Shown: in pieces, positions 24,510 to 33,490 of the stretch
Position numbering within the stretch: the stretch's first letter is position 1
Layout: each line of letters opens with the position of its first letter
Assembly: GCA_946480925.1 (NCBI GenBank)
Contig: CAMLLU010000006.1
Span: forward strand, 1 to 64,000
Direction: 5' to 3'
DNA from: an uncultured Rivibacter sp.
GTDB lineage: Bacteria; Pseudomonadota; Gammaproteobacteria; Burkholderiales; Burkholderiaceae
Length of the DNA stretch: 64,000 nt
Notes under the pieces: generated by a model
The model's input: only the letters and a program-made list of their open reading frames with translations
What the model was told of the DNA's origin: nothing
Database searches by the model: none
Position numbers and translations under genes: made by a program

Positions 24510-25505
24510 ATGGACGACCAGGGACTCGAAGACTCCGCCATCCTGCTGATGTCACTCGGCGAGGAAGAGGCGGCCGAGGTGTTCAAGCACCTCGCCCCGA
24601 AGGAAGTGCAGCGCCTGGGCGAGACGATCGCCAAGCTGAAGACGGTGCCGCGCGATCGCGTGGAGCAGGTGCTCACGCGTTTTTCTTCCGACGCGGCAGA
24701 CCAGAGCATGCTGGTGACCGACACCGACGAATACGTGAAGCAGGTGCTGCGCCGCGCGCTGGGCGAAGACAAGGCCAACCTGCTGATCGACCGCATCCTG
24801 CAGGGCAGCGACGTCACCGGCATCGAGAGCCTGAAGTGGATGGACCCGGGCTCGGTGGCCGAGCTGCTGCGCAACGAACACCCGCAGATCGTCGCGGCCA
24901 TCCTCGTGCACCTGGACTACGAGCAGTGCTCCGACGTGCTCAAGCACTTCACCGACCGCCAGCGCAACGAGGTGATGGTGCGCATCGCCACGCTCGACGG
25001 CATCCAGCCTTCGGCGCTGAAGGACCTGAACGAGGTGATGAGCAAGGTGCTGGCCGGCGGCGACAAGCTGAAGAAGGCTTCGCTGGGCGGCGTGAAGCCG
25101 GCGGCCGAGATCATCAACCTGATGGGCAGCAGCATCGAGACCTCCATCCTCGACTACGTGCGCGAGATGGACAACGAGCTGGCCCAGAAGATCATGGACA
25201 ACATGTTCGTGTTCGACGACCTGAACAAGGTCGATGACCGCGGCATCCAGTCCCTGCTGAAGGAAGTGCAGAGCGAGTCGCTCATCATCGCGCTCAAGGG
25301 CGCCACGCCCGAGCTGCGCGAGAAGATCTTCCGCAACATGTCCACCCGCGCGGCCGAAACGCTGCGAGAAGACCTCGACTCGCGCGGCCCTGTGCGCGTG
25401 TCGGAGGTGGAAGCGGAGCAGAAGGAAATGCTGAAGGTCGTCCGCCGTCTGGCCGACGAAGGACAGATCGTGCTGGGAGGCGGCGGTGATGACCAGTTCC
25501 TCTAA
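24510..25505 (+). CDS. fliG: Flagellar motor switch protein FliG
   Basis: FliG is the rotor protein on which the stators push. At 331 residues it has the usual length. It begins GLEDSAILLMSLGEEEAAEVFKHL, has the middle-domain signature LKWMDPGSVAELLRNEHPQ with the EHPQ motif at about 125-128, and the C-terminal torque helix with LREKIFRNMSTRAAETLREDLDSRGPVR, where the charged residues used for torque are conserved. It starts four bases after the fliF stop. Confidence 0.98.
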   Translation: MDDQGLEDSAILLMSLGEEEAAEVFKHLAPKEVQRLGETIAKLKTVPRDRVEQVLTRFSSDAADQSMLVTDTDEYVKQVLRRALGEDKANLLIDRILQGSDVTGIESLKWMDPGSVAELLRNEHPQIVAAILVHLDYEQCSDVLKHFTDRQRNEVMVRIATLDGIQPSALKDLNEVMSKVLAGGDKLKKASLGGVKPAAEIINLMGSSIETSILDYVREMDNELAQKIMDNMFVFDDLNKVDDRGIQSLLKEVQSESLIIALKGATPELREKIFRNMSTRAAETLREDLDSRGPVRVSEVEAEQKEMLKVVRRLADEGQIVLGGGGDDQFL

Positions 25506-26238
25506 GCACAAGGGGCCGCGGCAGGTCCCCCCGCCCAACACGGACCCGAAAGCCAGCTATGCGCGCTTCATCCCGCGCGAAGAGCTGCACACGTTTTCCG
25601 CGTGGAACCCGGGCGTGCTGCCGGGCGGCGAAGCGGCCGCGCAGCAGCAGCCGGAGCCCGAGCCCGCACCGCCCAGCGCAGAAGAGATCGCAGCGCAGGT
25701 GCATGCGGCCCGGCAGGCCGGCTATCAAGACGGCTACCGCGACGGCCTCGTGGCGCTCGAAGGGTTCAAGCAGAGCTACGCAGCGCAGGTGACGGCGCAG
25801 GTGGCGCACATCACCTCGGCATTCCAGCAACAGCTCGGTGGGCTCGAGCACAACCTCGCGCAGCGGCTGGCCGGCGTGGCGCTGTCGCTGGCGCGCCAGG
25901 TGGTGCGCAGCGAGCTCGCACAGCGGCCGCAGCTGGTGGTCGACGTGGCGCAGGAAGCGCTGAGCGCGCTGCTCATGTCTGCCAGGCACATCACGCTGCA
26001 CGTGCACCCCGACGACCACGCGCTGGTCGCGCAAGGCGTGCACGAGCTGATCGAATCGCGCGGCGCGCGGCTGGTGCCCGATGCGCAGATCACGCGCGGC
26101 GGTTGCATCGTCGAGTCCGACATCGGCGTGATCGACGCCACCGTGGAAGCGCGCTGGCAGCGTTCTGCCGGGGCGATGGGCCGCGAGTCTGAGTGGAACG
26201 GCTCGGACGACATGAACCCGCCGGAGGCCGACGAATGA
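25489..26238 (+). CDS. fliH: Flagellar assembly protein FliH
   Basis: FliH binds and restrains the export ATPase FliI and links it to FliN. The 249-residue protein has a Pro/Gln-rich N-terminus, then the glycine-containing coiled-coil [19 protein letters not shown] (about 78-96). The conserved FliH/YscL C-terminal domain follows with [13 protein letters not shown] and [22 protein letters not shown] 25489 lies 8 bases after GGGAGG and overlaps the end of fliG; the codon before it, GTG, could also be used. Its stop overlaps fliI (ATGA). Confidence 0.92.
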   Translation: MTSSSKHKGPRQVPPPNTDPKASYARFIPREELHTFSAWNPGVLPGGEAAAQQQPEPEPAPPSAEEIAAQVHAARQAGYQDGYRDGLVALEGFKQSYAAQVTAQVAHITSAFQQQLGGLEHNLAQRLAGVALSLARQVVRSELAQRPQLVVDVAQEALSALLMSARHITLHVHPDDHALVAQGVHELIESRGARLVPDAQITRGGCIVESDIGVIDATVEARWQRSAGAMGRESEWNGSDDMNPPEADE

Positions 26239-27653
26239 GCGTGAGCCCCGTCATGAACGCACCTGCCGACAAGTGGATGCGCTACCTGGACGACCTGCAC
26301 AACTTCGCCAGCTCGCCACTGCCGCTGGAAACCCAGGGCACGCTGGTGCGCGTGGCCGGCCTGGTGCTCGAGGCCGCGGGCATCCGCGTGCCGGTGGGCT
26401 CGGTATGCGAGGTGCGCATGGAGGGCCAGCCGCCGGTGCTGGCCGAGGTGGTGGGCTTCGCGGGCGACCGTGCCTACCTCATGCCCACCGGTGAAGTGCA
26501 CGGCCTGGCCAGCGGCGCGCGCGTGGTGCCGCGCTCCACGCCGGTGGCCGCGCCGGTGCTGGGCCAGCCCAGCCACCCGTGGCGCCGCAGCGAAGACCGC
26601 ACGCGCCACCTGCCCATCGGCGACGGCCTGCTCGGCCGCGTGATCGACTCGCACGGCCAACCGATGGACCGGCTCGGCCCCATCTCCCACGCGCACAACG
26701 AGCCGCTGGTACGCCGCCCCATCAACGCGATGGACCGCGACCCGGTGCGCGAGCCGCTCGACACGGGCGTGCGCGCCATCAACGCCATGCTCACCGTGGG
26801 CCGCGGCCAGCGCATCGGCCTGTTCGCGGGCTCGGGCGTCGGCAAGTCGGTGCTGCTGGGCATGATGGCCAAGTACACCGCAGCCGACGTGATCGTGGTC
26901 GGCCTGATCGGCGAACGCGGCCGCGAAGTGAAGGAATTCATCGAGGACATCCTCGGCGAGGAAGGCCTGGCCCGCTCGGTGGTGGTGGCCGCCCCCGCCG
27001 ACGCGCCGCCGCTCACGCGCATGCAGGGCGCGAGCTACGCCACGGCCATTGCCGAGCACTTTCGCGACCGTGGCCAGCACGTGCTGCTGCTGATGGATTC
27101 GCTCACGCGCTATGCGATGGCGCAGCGCGAGATCGCGCTGGCCATCGGCGAGCCGCCGGCCACCAAGGGCTACCCGCCTTCGTGCTTTGCCAAGCTGCCG
27201 CAGCTGGTGGAACGCTCGGGCAACGGCTTGAACGGCTGCGGCTCCATCACCGCCTTCTACACGGTGCTCAGCGAAGGCGACGACCAGCAGGACCCGATTG
27301 CCGATGCGGCGCGCGCCATCCTCGACGGCCACATCGTGCTGTCGCGCGAGCTGGCTGAAAGCGGCCACTACCCCGCCATCGACATCGAGCGTTCGGCCTC
27401 GCGCGTGATGCACAACGTGGCGCCGCCCGAGCACCTGGACGCCGCGCGGCGCTTCCGCCAGCTCTGGTCTCGCTACAACAAGGCGCGCGACCTCATCCAG
27501 CTGGGCGCCTATGCGCCGGGCCACGACCCAGAACTCGACCTCGCCGTGCGCAGCCACCAGGACATGCTCGCGCTGCTGCGGCAGGACATGCACGACCCGG
27601 CGCCGCTGCCCGACAGCGTGCGCCAGCTGCGGCTGCTGGGCGCCGCGCGCTGA
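26235..27653 (+). CDS. fliI: Flagellum-specific ATPase FliI
   Basis: FliI is the hexameric ATPase of flagellar protein export, related to F1-beta. The 472-residue protein has the Walker [14 protein letters not shown] (P-loop near residue 199), the [13 protein letters not shown] segment, Walker [19 protein letters not shown], and [19 protein letters not shown]. The start ATG 26235 overlaps the fliH stop, so translation is coupled. All catalytic motifs are intact. Confidence 0.98.
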   Translation: MSVSPVMNAPADKWMRYLDDLHNFASSPLPLETQGTLVRVAGLVLEAAGIRVPVGSVCEVRMEGQPPVLAEVVGFAGDRAYLMPTGEVHGLASGARVVPRSTPVAAPVLGQPSHPWRRSEDRTRHLPIGDGLLGRVIDSHGQPMDRLGPISHAHNEPLVRRPINAMDRDPVREPLDTGVRAINAMLTVGRGQRIGLFAGSGVGKSVLLGMMAKYTAADVIVVGLIGERGREVKEFIEDILGEEGLARSVVVAAPADAPPLTRMQGASYATAIAEHFRDRGQHVLLLMDSLTRYAMAQREIALAIGEPPATKGYPPSCFAKLPQLVERSGNGLNGCGSITAFYTVLSEGDDQQDPIADAARAILDGHIVLSRELAESGHYPAIDIERSASRVMHNVAPPEHLDAARRFRQLWSRYNKARDLIQLGAYAPGHDPELDLAVRSHQDMLALLRQDMHDPAPLPDSVRQLRLLGAAR

Positions 27654-27677
27654 TTCCCAACCTGAACAGGACGCCTC

Positions 27678-28175
27678 ATGAGCAGCAGTAACCAAGCGAT
27701 CCAGGCCCTCGCCCTCGTGCTCGAACAGGTGGAGCGCGAACGCGACCAGGCCCTGGCCGAGCAGCAGCGCGCGCAGCAGATGCTCGACGGCGCACAGCGC
27801 CAGGCCGAGCAGCTGCTGCACTACCGCAGCGACTACGAACAACGCTGGAACATGCAGTTCCGCCAGGCCGGCGCGAAGGAAATCGTGCAGTGCTACCAGG
27901 GCTTCATGGGCCGGCTGCAACTGGCGGTGGACCAGCAGCAGCACCAGGTGGCCCGCGCCACCGCCGCGCTGGCCACTGCGCGCGATGCGCTGCGTGCGCA
28001 GGAAATGCGAGTGGCCGCGGTGCGCAAGCTCATCGAGCGCCGCCAGCAGGAGTTGGCGCTGGCCGCCGGGCGCCGCGAGCAGAAGCTCACCGATGAACAA
28101 GCCTCGCGCGCCGCGTGGGCACGCCTGAGCAGCATGAGCAACCAGCCGCTGACCGGCGACGTGCAGCCTGCCTGA
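27678..28175 (+). CDS. fliJ: Flagellar export protein FliJ
   Basis: FliJ is the small coiled-coil stalk that connects the FliI ring with the export gate and escorts chaperones. The 165-residue product is almost wholly helical and rich in Gln, Glu and Arg. It contains the family block MQFRQAGAKEIVQCYQGFMG (about 57-76), and its length fits. It starts 24 bases after fliI with AGGACG upstream. Confidence 0.92.
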   Translation: MSSSNQAIQALALVLEQVERERDQALAEQQRAQQMLDGAQRQAEQLLHYRSDYEQRWNMQFRQAGAKEIVQCYQGFMGRLQLAVDQQQHQVARATAALATARDALRAQEMRVAAVRKLIERRQQELALAAGRREQKLTDEQASRAAWARLSSMSNQPLTGDVQPA

Positions 28176-28186
28176 ACGACGACACG

Positions 28187-29482
28187 ATGAACACGAACAC
28201 CCGAGCACTGTCCGCCCTGCTGCCCACGGCCAATGCGGCGGCCTCCGAATCGCGTGCCGCGGCGGCGCCGGTTGCGCCGGGCATGGACTTCGCCAGCCTC
28301 ATGAGTGCGCGCGTGCAGGCCACGCAGTCCGCACAGGCCTCGACGGCGCAACAGCAGCACGCCACGCCGAGCGACGTGTCGCACCGCAACGCCGGCAACA
28401 CGGCGGCACAAGACCAGACACGCGCCCTGGCTGACCGGCGCGAACGCGAGCGCGTGCAAGACCGTGCGGCCGACAACCGCGCACAGCAGGCAGCGACGGA
28501 AGTGCGGCAGCAAGCGGCCCGCAGCAGCGCTGCACGCCAGGCAAACACCGCCAAGCCAGCGGCTGTAGAAGCACAAGAGGCCGTCGGTGAAGAAGACACC
28601 AACCCGGCCATCACCGACGACAAGCCATTGGCCACGACGCCGCTGGCCGAATGGCTGGCCAGTCTGAACCCCGCGACGATGCAGCTGCCGCCCGAACAGG
28701 GCGACGGCGCCACGACGGAAGACGCGCTCGCGGCCGTCGACGGCCACGAACGTTCGCCGGGCGGCGCGCAGCGCAACGCAGGCCTGCGCCGCGGCACCAA
28801 TGCCGCAGATGCCGATGCGGCAGGCGACACGAAGAACGCAGCGGAAGCCGACGAGCGCTTCGAGCTGCCAGCCCAGGCGCAAGCGGCCGTGGACGCCCAG
28901 GCCACCCAGCTGGCGGCCCGCACCGAAGGCGCTGCCTCGGCGGCCTCCAAGTCGAGTCCCGACGCCATGGCAGCCGTGACGGACATCACGGCGCCCACGC
29001 CCGGTGCCACCGGCCCGAGCGAAGCCACGGCCTCGACGCAGCTGGACGTGCCCACCCCCGCCACCGACGCAGACTTCCCCGACGTGCTGGCCACGCAGGT
29101 GAGCGTGCTGGTGAAAGACGGCGTGCAGCAGGCCGAGCTGCACCTCAACCCGGCCGAGATGGGCCCGATCTCGGTGCAGATCGCGGTGGACGGCAGCCAG
29201 GCGCAGGTGGACTTCGCCGCCGCGACCGGTGCCACGCGCGAGCTCATCGAAACCAGCCTGCCGATGCTCGCGGCCGCCTTGCACGAGGCCGGCCTCACGC
29301 TGGTCGGCGGCGGCGTGTTCGAGCACGGCCGCCATGCCGGCGGTACGGCGCACGACGGGGCCTCGTCTTCGTCGCAACGCGGCGGCGCACAGCGCCAGGG
29401 CGACCCGGTCGAAGCGACGGCCGCCTCGCAACCTGCCGCACGCCGCGTCGCCATGCGCGGCACGGTCGACCTCTACGCCTGA
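28187..29482 (+). CDS. fliK: Flagellar hook-length control protein FliK
   Basis: FliK measures the hook and switches export specificity. Of the 431 residues, the first 300 are low-complexity Ala/Gln/Asp/Glu-rich ruler sequence. The C-terminal switch domain (Flg_hook, about 300-390) has the hallmark LHLNPAEMGPISVQIAV, followed by ARELIETSLPMLAAALHEAG-like helix residues. Start ATG 28187 lies 11 bases after fliJ and lacks a strong ribosome site, as expected for a coupled gene. It is the last gene of the fliF operon; fliL begins 240 bases further on behind its own motif. Confidence 0.93.
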   Translation: MNTNTRALSALLPTANAAASESRAAAAPVAPGMDFASLMSARVQATQSAQASTAQQQHATPSDVSHRNAGNTAAQDQTRALADRRERERVQDRAADNRAQQAATEVRQQAARSSAARQANTAKPAAVEAQEAVGEEDTNPAITDDKPLATTPLAEWLASLNPATMQLPPEQGDGATTEDALAAVDGHERSPGGAQRNAGLRRGTNAADADAAGDTKNAAEADERFELPAQAQAAVDAQATQLAARTEGAASAASKSSPDAMAAVTDITAPTPGATGPSEATASTQLDVPTPATDADFPDVLATQVSVLVKDGVQQAELHLNPAEMGPISVQIAVDGSQAQVDFAAATGATRELIETSLPMLAAALHEAGLTLVGGGVFEHGRHAGGTAHDGASSSSQRGGAQRQGDPVEATAASQPAARRVAMRGTVDLYA

Positions 29483-29639
29483 GACATCGGTCACGGCTTG
29501 CAGCAGGCTGGCCCCTTCGTGGCGCGGCCTGAGGCTGCACCCGCCTCGCCTTGAAGGCCACCCGTCGTGCGTGGGTCCCGGGGCGTAGACATGTATGCAG
29601 GTTTTCCGCCCCTTATCGAGGCTTCGCGTGAGGGCCGGA

Positions 29640-29650
29640 TTCGAATAATT
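29640..29650 (+). promoter_or_regulatory. Possible class II flagellar regulatory motif upstream of fliL
   Basis: TTCGAATAATT at 29640-29650 repeats the CGAATAATT found in front of fliF (22734-22742). In both places a CAAG follows a few bases later (CTCAAG / CTCCAAG). It lies 75 bases before fliL and suggests a separate start for the fliL-fliR genes. Confidence 0.35.
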
Positions 29651-29724
29651 GCTCCAAGAAGTTTCGGCTGTCTCGCGCGCGTGTGCGCCATTCGGGCAGC
29701 CGGTCCATTCAAGGAGCACACCCC

Positions 29725-30357
29725 ATGTCCGCTGCTGCTTCCAAAGCCGCTGCCCCCGACGCAGGCGCCGAGCCTGCCAAGAAAAAGCTGTTTTCCGGAA
29801 AGCTGATGCTGTTGCTGGGCGTGGTGGTGCTGCTGCTGGCCGTGGGCGGCGGCGGCGCGCTGTACATGCTCAAGCAGAAGGCCGCGGCAGCGGCCGCAGA
29901 AGAAGGCGAAGACGAAGACGCAGAGGTGGCGCCCAAGAAGGCGGCCAAGCACGACTCCAGCCACCCACCGACTTTCCTGCCGCTGGAGCCCTTCACCGTG
30001 AACCTGGCCGACAAGGACCAGGAGCGCTATGCGCAGGTGAGCATCACCCTCGAGGTGGACGACGCGAAGTTCGCCGACACGCTGAAGAGCTACATGCCCG
30101 CCATCCGCAATGGCGTGCTGATGATCCTGGCGCACAAGAGCTCCACCGAGCTGCTGGAGCGCGCCGGCAAGGAAAAGCTGGCCGCCGAGATCCAGCGCGA
30201 GGCCGTGCGCCCGCTGGGCATCGAGATCGACGATGAAGACGACGAGCACGCGGACGAGGAAGCAGACGAGAAGCCGAAAAAGAAGAAGCGCAAGAAGAAG
30301 CCCGCCGTGCACAACCCGGTGCGCCACGTGCACTTCTCGAACTTCATCATCCAGTAG
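29725..30357 (+). CDS. fliL: Flagellar basal body-associated protein FliL
   Basis: FliL is a single-span membrane protein around the stator. The 210-residue protein has a Lys-rich start, a membrane helix at about 28-48 (LMLLLGVVVLLLAVGGGG) and a periplasmic domain with LEPFTVNLADKDQERYAQVSI. There is also a long acidic then lysine-rich stretch near 172-200 (DEDDEHADEE, KPKKKKRKKK) inserted before the C-terminal FSNFIIQ. The charged insertion is unusual for the family. ATG 29725 has AAGGAG. A repeat module starts right after the stop. Confidence 0.93.
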   Translation: MSAAASKAAAPDAGAEPAKKKLFSGKLMLLLGVVVLLLAVGGGGALYMLKQKAAAAAAEEGEDEDAEVAPKKAAKHDSSHPPTFLPLEPFTVNLADKDQERYAQVSITLEVDDAKFADTLKSYMPAIRNGVLMILAHKSSTELLERAGKEKLAAEIQREAVRPLGIEIDDEDDEHADEEADEKPKKKKRKKKPAVHNPVRHVHFSNFIIQ

Positions 30358-30450
30358 ATATGGCCCACCCCCGTAGCGCCTTCGGCGCTCCCCCTCAAGG
30401 GGGCGGCGCCAGCAGACCGGCAAAGCCGGATCTGCGGCCCCCGCTGGGCG
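30358..30450 (+). repeat. GC-rich palindromic repeat module after fliL
   Basis: Three hairpins in a row: GCGCC-TTC-GGCGC, CCCCCT-CAA-GGGGG and CCGGC-AAA-GCCGG, preceded by GGCCCACCCCCGTA. It matches the module after fliP almost base for base at its start. It fills most of the gap between fliL and fliM. Confidence 0.75.
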
Positions 30451-30493
30451 TGCGGGCGCTGAACGCGCCGCACGAAGCCAGGGAGTCTTCACG

Positions 30494-31495
30494 ATGAATC
30501 AGCAGATCCTTTCGCAAGACGAAGTCGATGCGCTGCTGCAAGGCATCACCGGCGAGAGCCAGAAGCTCGAGCAGGAGGAGGTGCAAAGTGGTGGCATCCG
30601 GGACTACGACCTGGCGAGCCAGGAGCGCATCGTGCGCGGGCGCATGCCCACGCTGGAGATCATCAACGAGCGCTTCTCGCGCAACATCCGCATCGGGCTG
30701 TTCAACTTCATCCGCAAGACGCCCGAGGTGTCGGTCGGCGCCATCAAGGTGCAGAAGTACAGCGCCTTCCTGCGCGAGATCGTGGTGCCGACCAACTTCA
30801 ACATCGTGTCGGTGAAGCCGCTGCGCGGCTCTGGCCTGGTGGTGTGCGACCCGACGCTGGTGTTCGCGGTGATCGACTCGCTCTTCGGCGGGCTCGGCAA
30901 GTTCCACACGCGCATCGAGGGCCGCGATTTCTCGCCCACCGAGTCGCGCATCATCACGCGGCTGGTCGAGGTGATCGAGACCGAATACAAGAAGGCCTGG
31001 CACGGCGTGTATCCGCTGGAGCTGCAATACCAGCGCTCGGAGATGCAGCCGCAGTTCGCCAACATCGCCGCACCCAGCGAGATCGTCGTGTCGACCTCCT
31101 TCACGCTGGAGATCGGCGACACCACCGGCACGATCCACTTCTGCATTCCGTACGCGACGCTGGAGCCCATCCGCGACGTGCTCTATTCCACCGTGCAGGG
31201 CGACTCCGCCGAGCCCGATCGCCGCTGGGTCAAGCTGCTCAAGGAGCAGATCCAGTCGGCCGAGGTGCAGGTGGTGGCCGAACTCGCACACGCACACGCC
31301 ACCGTCGAGCAGTTGCTCGCGCTCAAGCCCGGAGACTTCATCGAGCTCGATCTCGAGAAGGTGATCGAGGGCAAGGTCGACGGCGTGCCCATCTTCAACT
31401 GCCAGTACGGCACGTCCAACGGCAAGTACGCGCTGAAGGTCGAACAGATGCTCACGAACTCGAACATGAGCTGGTTAGGAGATACCAATGTCTGA
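30494..31495 (+). CDS. fliM: Flagellar motor switch protein FliM
   Basis: FliM forms the C-ring wall and binds CheY-P. The 333-residue product begins with the CheY-binding peptide ILSQDEVDALLQGI. It continues with RIVRGRMPTLEIINERFSRNIR, the middle domain containing the GGLGKFHTRIEGRDFSPTE segment, and a SpoA-type C-terminus with LKPGDFIELDLEKVIEGKVDG. The ATG is preceded by GGGAG. Its end overlaps the fliN start by 8 bases. Confidence 0.98.
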   Translation: MNQQILSQDEVDALLQGITGESQKLEQEEVQSGGIRDYDLASQERIVRGRMPTLEIINERFSRNIRIGLFNFIRKTPEVSVGAIKVQKYSAFLREIVVPTNFNIVSVKPLRGSGLVVCDPTLVFAVIDSLFGGLGKFHTRIEGRDFSPTESRIITRLVEVIETEYKKAWHGVYPLELQYQRSEMQPQFANIAAPSEIVVSTSFTLEIGDTTGTIHFCIPYATLEPIRDVLYSTVQGDSAEPDRRWVKLLKEQIQSAEVQVVAELAHAHATVEQLLALKPGDFIELDLEKVIEGKVDGVPIFNCQYGTSNGKYALKVEQMLTNSNMSWLGDTNV

Positions 31496-31931
31496 ACCGA
31501 ACTCCGTCGAACAAGACGCAATGGCCGACGAGTGGGCCGCAGCACTCGCCCAGCAGAAGGACGCGAGCGGCGGCGGCATGAGCGGCGAGGTGCTGGCCGA
31601 GGCCGAGACCGTGGCGCCCGCGGCGTTCACGAACTTCGCGCCAACCACCGGCAACACGGCCGGCAACGACATCAACATGATCCTGGACATCCCGGTGCAG
31701 CTCACCGTGGAGCTGGGCCGCACGAGGATCCCGATCAAGCACATCCTGCAGCTGGCGCAGGGCTCGGTGGTCGAACTCGACGCGCTGGCCGGCGAGCCGA
31801 TGGACGTGCTGGTCAACGGCTACCTCATCGCGCAGGGCGAGGTGGTGGTGGTGAACGACAAGTTCGGCATCCGCCTCACCGACATCGTGACGCCTTCCGA
31901 ACGCATGCGGCGCCTGAGCCGGGGGATGTAA
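31488..31931 (+). CDS. fliN: Flagellar motor switch protein FliN
   Basis: FliN completes the C-ring and docks FliH. The 147-residue protein has a variable N-terminus and the SpoA domain: NMILDIPVQLTVELGRTRIP, then LAQGSVVELDALAGEPMDVLVNG and the ending GIRLTDIVTPSERMRRL. It overlaps fliM. Slightly acidic first 50 residues are normal for FliN. Confidence 0.97.
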   Translation: MSEPNSVEQDAMADEWAAALAQQKDASGGGMSGEVLAEAETVAPAAFTNFAPTTGNTAGNDINMILDIPVQLTVELGRTRIPIKHILQLAQGSVVELDALAGEPMDVLVNGYLIAQGEVVVVNDKFGIRLTDIVTPSERMRRLSRGM

Positions 31932-32025
31932 GCGAGATGAAGCGCGCTTTCGTGACCACCATGGACCGGGCCGCCGCGCCGGGCCGCTCCCAAGCAAGGC
32001 CCGCCCCGCTCTCGGAGGGGTGCTC

Positions 32026-32394
32026 GTGGTATTCCGCGAGCGGGGTGCTGTCATCGTGACGGGATTTTCGATTCTGTGGTTCGTCGCGATCGTCGCGATG
32101 ATTCCGCTCGCGCTGTGGCTGCTCAAGCGCTCGCCCTATGGCGCCTCGCTCGGCGCCGCAGGCACCGGCAGCGTCACGCGCACGGTCTCTTCCATGCAGT
32201 TGTCGCCGAGCCAGCGCATCGTGACCATCGAGGTGGGCGCGGGCGAGGCCAGGCAGTGGCTGGTGCTTGGCGTCACGCCGCAGAACATCACCACGCTGCA
32301 CACGATGGCGCCGCATGAAACGCCTGCCGCGCCCGCCGCAGGCCCCGTGACGTTCCAGAGTCTGCTGACCCGCTTCCAGAAGCGGGGCGAATGA
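32026..32394 (+). CDS. fliO: Flagellar biosynthesis protein FliO
   Basis: FliO is a small membrane protein that helps assemble the FliP ring. The 122-residue protein has one membrane helix near residues 13-31 ([19 protein letters not shown]). A short cytoplasmic domain follows with [21 protein letters not shown] and [18 protein letters not shown], the family block. The GTG at 32026 lies seven bases after GGAGG; a GTG at 32020 is too close to it. The stop overlaps fliP (ATGA). Confidence 0.9.
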   Translation: MVFRERGAVIVTGFSILWFVAIVAMIPLALWLLKRSPYGASLGAAGTGSVTRTVSSMQLSPSQRIVTIEVGAGEARQWLVLGVTPQNITTLHTMAPHETPAAPAAGPVTFQSLLTRFQKRGE

Positions 32395-33179
32395 GTGATC
32401 CGATGAGTTTTTTTGTTCGCCACAAGAAGGGCCTGGCCATTGCGGCCGTATCGCTGATTTCGGCCGTTCCTTGCGCGGCTTTAGCGCAGCAGTCCGGCGG
32501 CACCGGTGCCACGCTGCCGCTGCTGGTGGGCCAGGGCGCGGGCGGCACGAGCTATTCGGTGCCCATCCAGACGCTGCTGTTCTTCACCGCGCTCAGCTTC
32601 ATCCCGGCGGTGCTGTTGCTGATGACCGGCTTCACGCGCATCGTCATCGTGCTGAGCCTGCTGCGCCAGGCGCTGGGCACGCAGGCGGCGCCACCCAACC
32701 AGGTGGTCATCGGCCTGAGCCTGTTCCTCACGATGTTCGTGATGGGCCCCACCATCGACCGCGTCTACAACGAGGCCTACAAGCCCTTCACGGCCAACCA
32801 GATCAGCTTCGAGGAAGCCCTGTCGCGCGGCGAGAAGCCGATGCGCGAGTTCATGCTGAAGCAGACGCGCCAGAGCGACATGGAGCTCTTCGCCAAGCTG
32901 GCCAAGGTGGACGCCTCGGTGAAGGCGCCGGACATGCCCTTTCGCGTGCTGGTGCCCGCCTTCGTGACCAGTGAGCTGAAAAGCGCCTTCCAGATCGGCT
33001 TTTTGATCTTCATCCCGTTCCTGATCATCGACATGATCGTGGCCAGCGTACTGATGAGCCTGGGGATGATGATGCTGTCGCCCGTGCTGGTGGCCCTGCC
33101 TTTCAAGCTCATGCTGTTCGTGCTGGCCGACGGCTGGAACCTGCTGCTGGGTTCGCTGGCCGCAAGCTTTGCCAGCTGA
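32391..33179 (+). CDS. fliP: Flagellar export gate protein FliP
   Basis: FliP builds the core of the export gate. The 262-residue precursor has a cleavable signal peptide (hydrophobic 15-30, ending AALAQQ). The body is typical: [22 protein letters not shown], the conserved [23 protein letters not shown], and the C-terminal [19 protein letters not shown] with [15 protein letters not shown]. It starts inside the fliO stop. Repeat DNA starts directly after its stop and separates it from fliQ. Confidence 0.98.
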   Translation: MSDPMSFFVRHKKGLAIAAVSLISAVPCAALAQQSGGTGATLPLLVGQGAGGTSYSVPIQTLLFFTALSFIPAVLLLMTGFTRIVIVLSLLRQALGTQAAPPNQVVIGLSLFLTMFVMGPTIDRVYNEAYKPFTANQISFEEALSRGEKPMREFMLKQTRQSDMELFAKLAKVDASVKAPDMPFRVLVPAFVTSELKSAFQIGFLIFIPFLIIDMIVASVLMSLGMMMLSPVLVALPFKLMLFVLADGWNLLLGSLAASFAS

Positions 33180-33265
33180 TGGCCCACCCCCGTAGCGCCT
33201 GCGGCGCTCCCCCTCAAAGGGGCGCCCCCAGCGGACCGGCAAAGCCGGACCCGCGGCGTCCACTC
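33180..33265 (+). repeat. GC-rich palindromic repeat module after fliP
   Basis: The module begins TGGCCCACCCCCGTAGCGCC immediately after the fliP stop, with hairpins GCGCC-TGC-GGCGC and CCGGC-AAA-GCCGG. It belongs to the same family as the modules after fliD and fliL. Confidence 0.75.
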
Positions 33266-33277
33266 GGCTACACCGTC

Positions 33278-33490
33278 TCATGCGTCGCGGGTGATGCGCA
33301 GCGCAATGGAAAACTAGGATGAAACTCCAATTCATTCACCGCGCAGGCGCAGAGGACACGGAGGACCGCGGAGAAGACCTGTATTTCTCCGCGAATCTCC
33401 GCGACCTCTGCGCCTCTGCGGTGAAGGCTGTTGAATCCCGCTTCATACGTCGCGGGTGCTGCCACTGCGCCATGGAAAACTGAAATGGAA
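33278..33490. repeat. Duplicated fliQ leader on both sides of a long palindrome
   Basis: A sequence like TCATGCGTCGCGGGTG...ATGGAAAACT occurs at 33278-33324 and, slightly diverged, at 33443-33490, where it runs into the fliQ start. Between them, at 33335-33425, is a 91-base imperfect palindrome rich in CTCCGCG and CTCTGCG words: TTCACCGC...GGCGCAGAGG at the left and CCTCTGCGCCTCTGCGGTGAA at the right. No open frame is present. The layout is that of an inserted element with a duplicated flank. Confidence 0.8.

Noticed and set aside
25776..28208. 810-codon minus-strand frame across fliH-fliI-fliJ
   Set aside because: Shadow frame opposite three well-supported fli genes.
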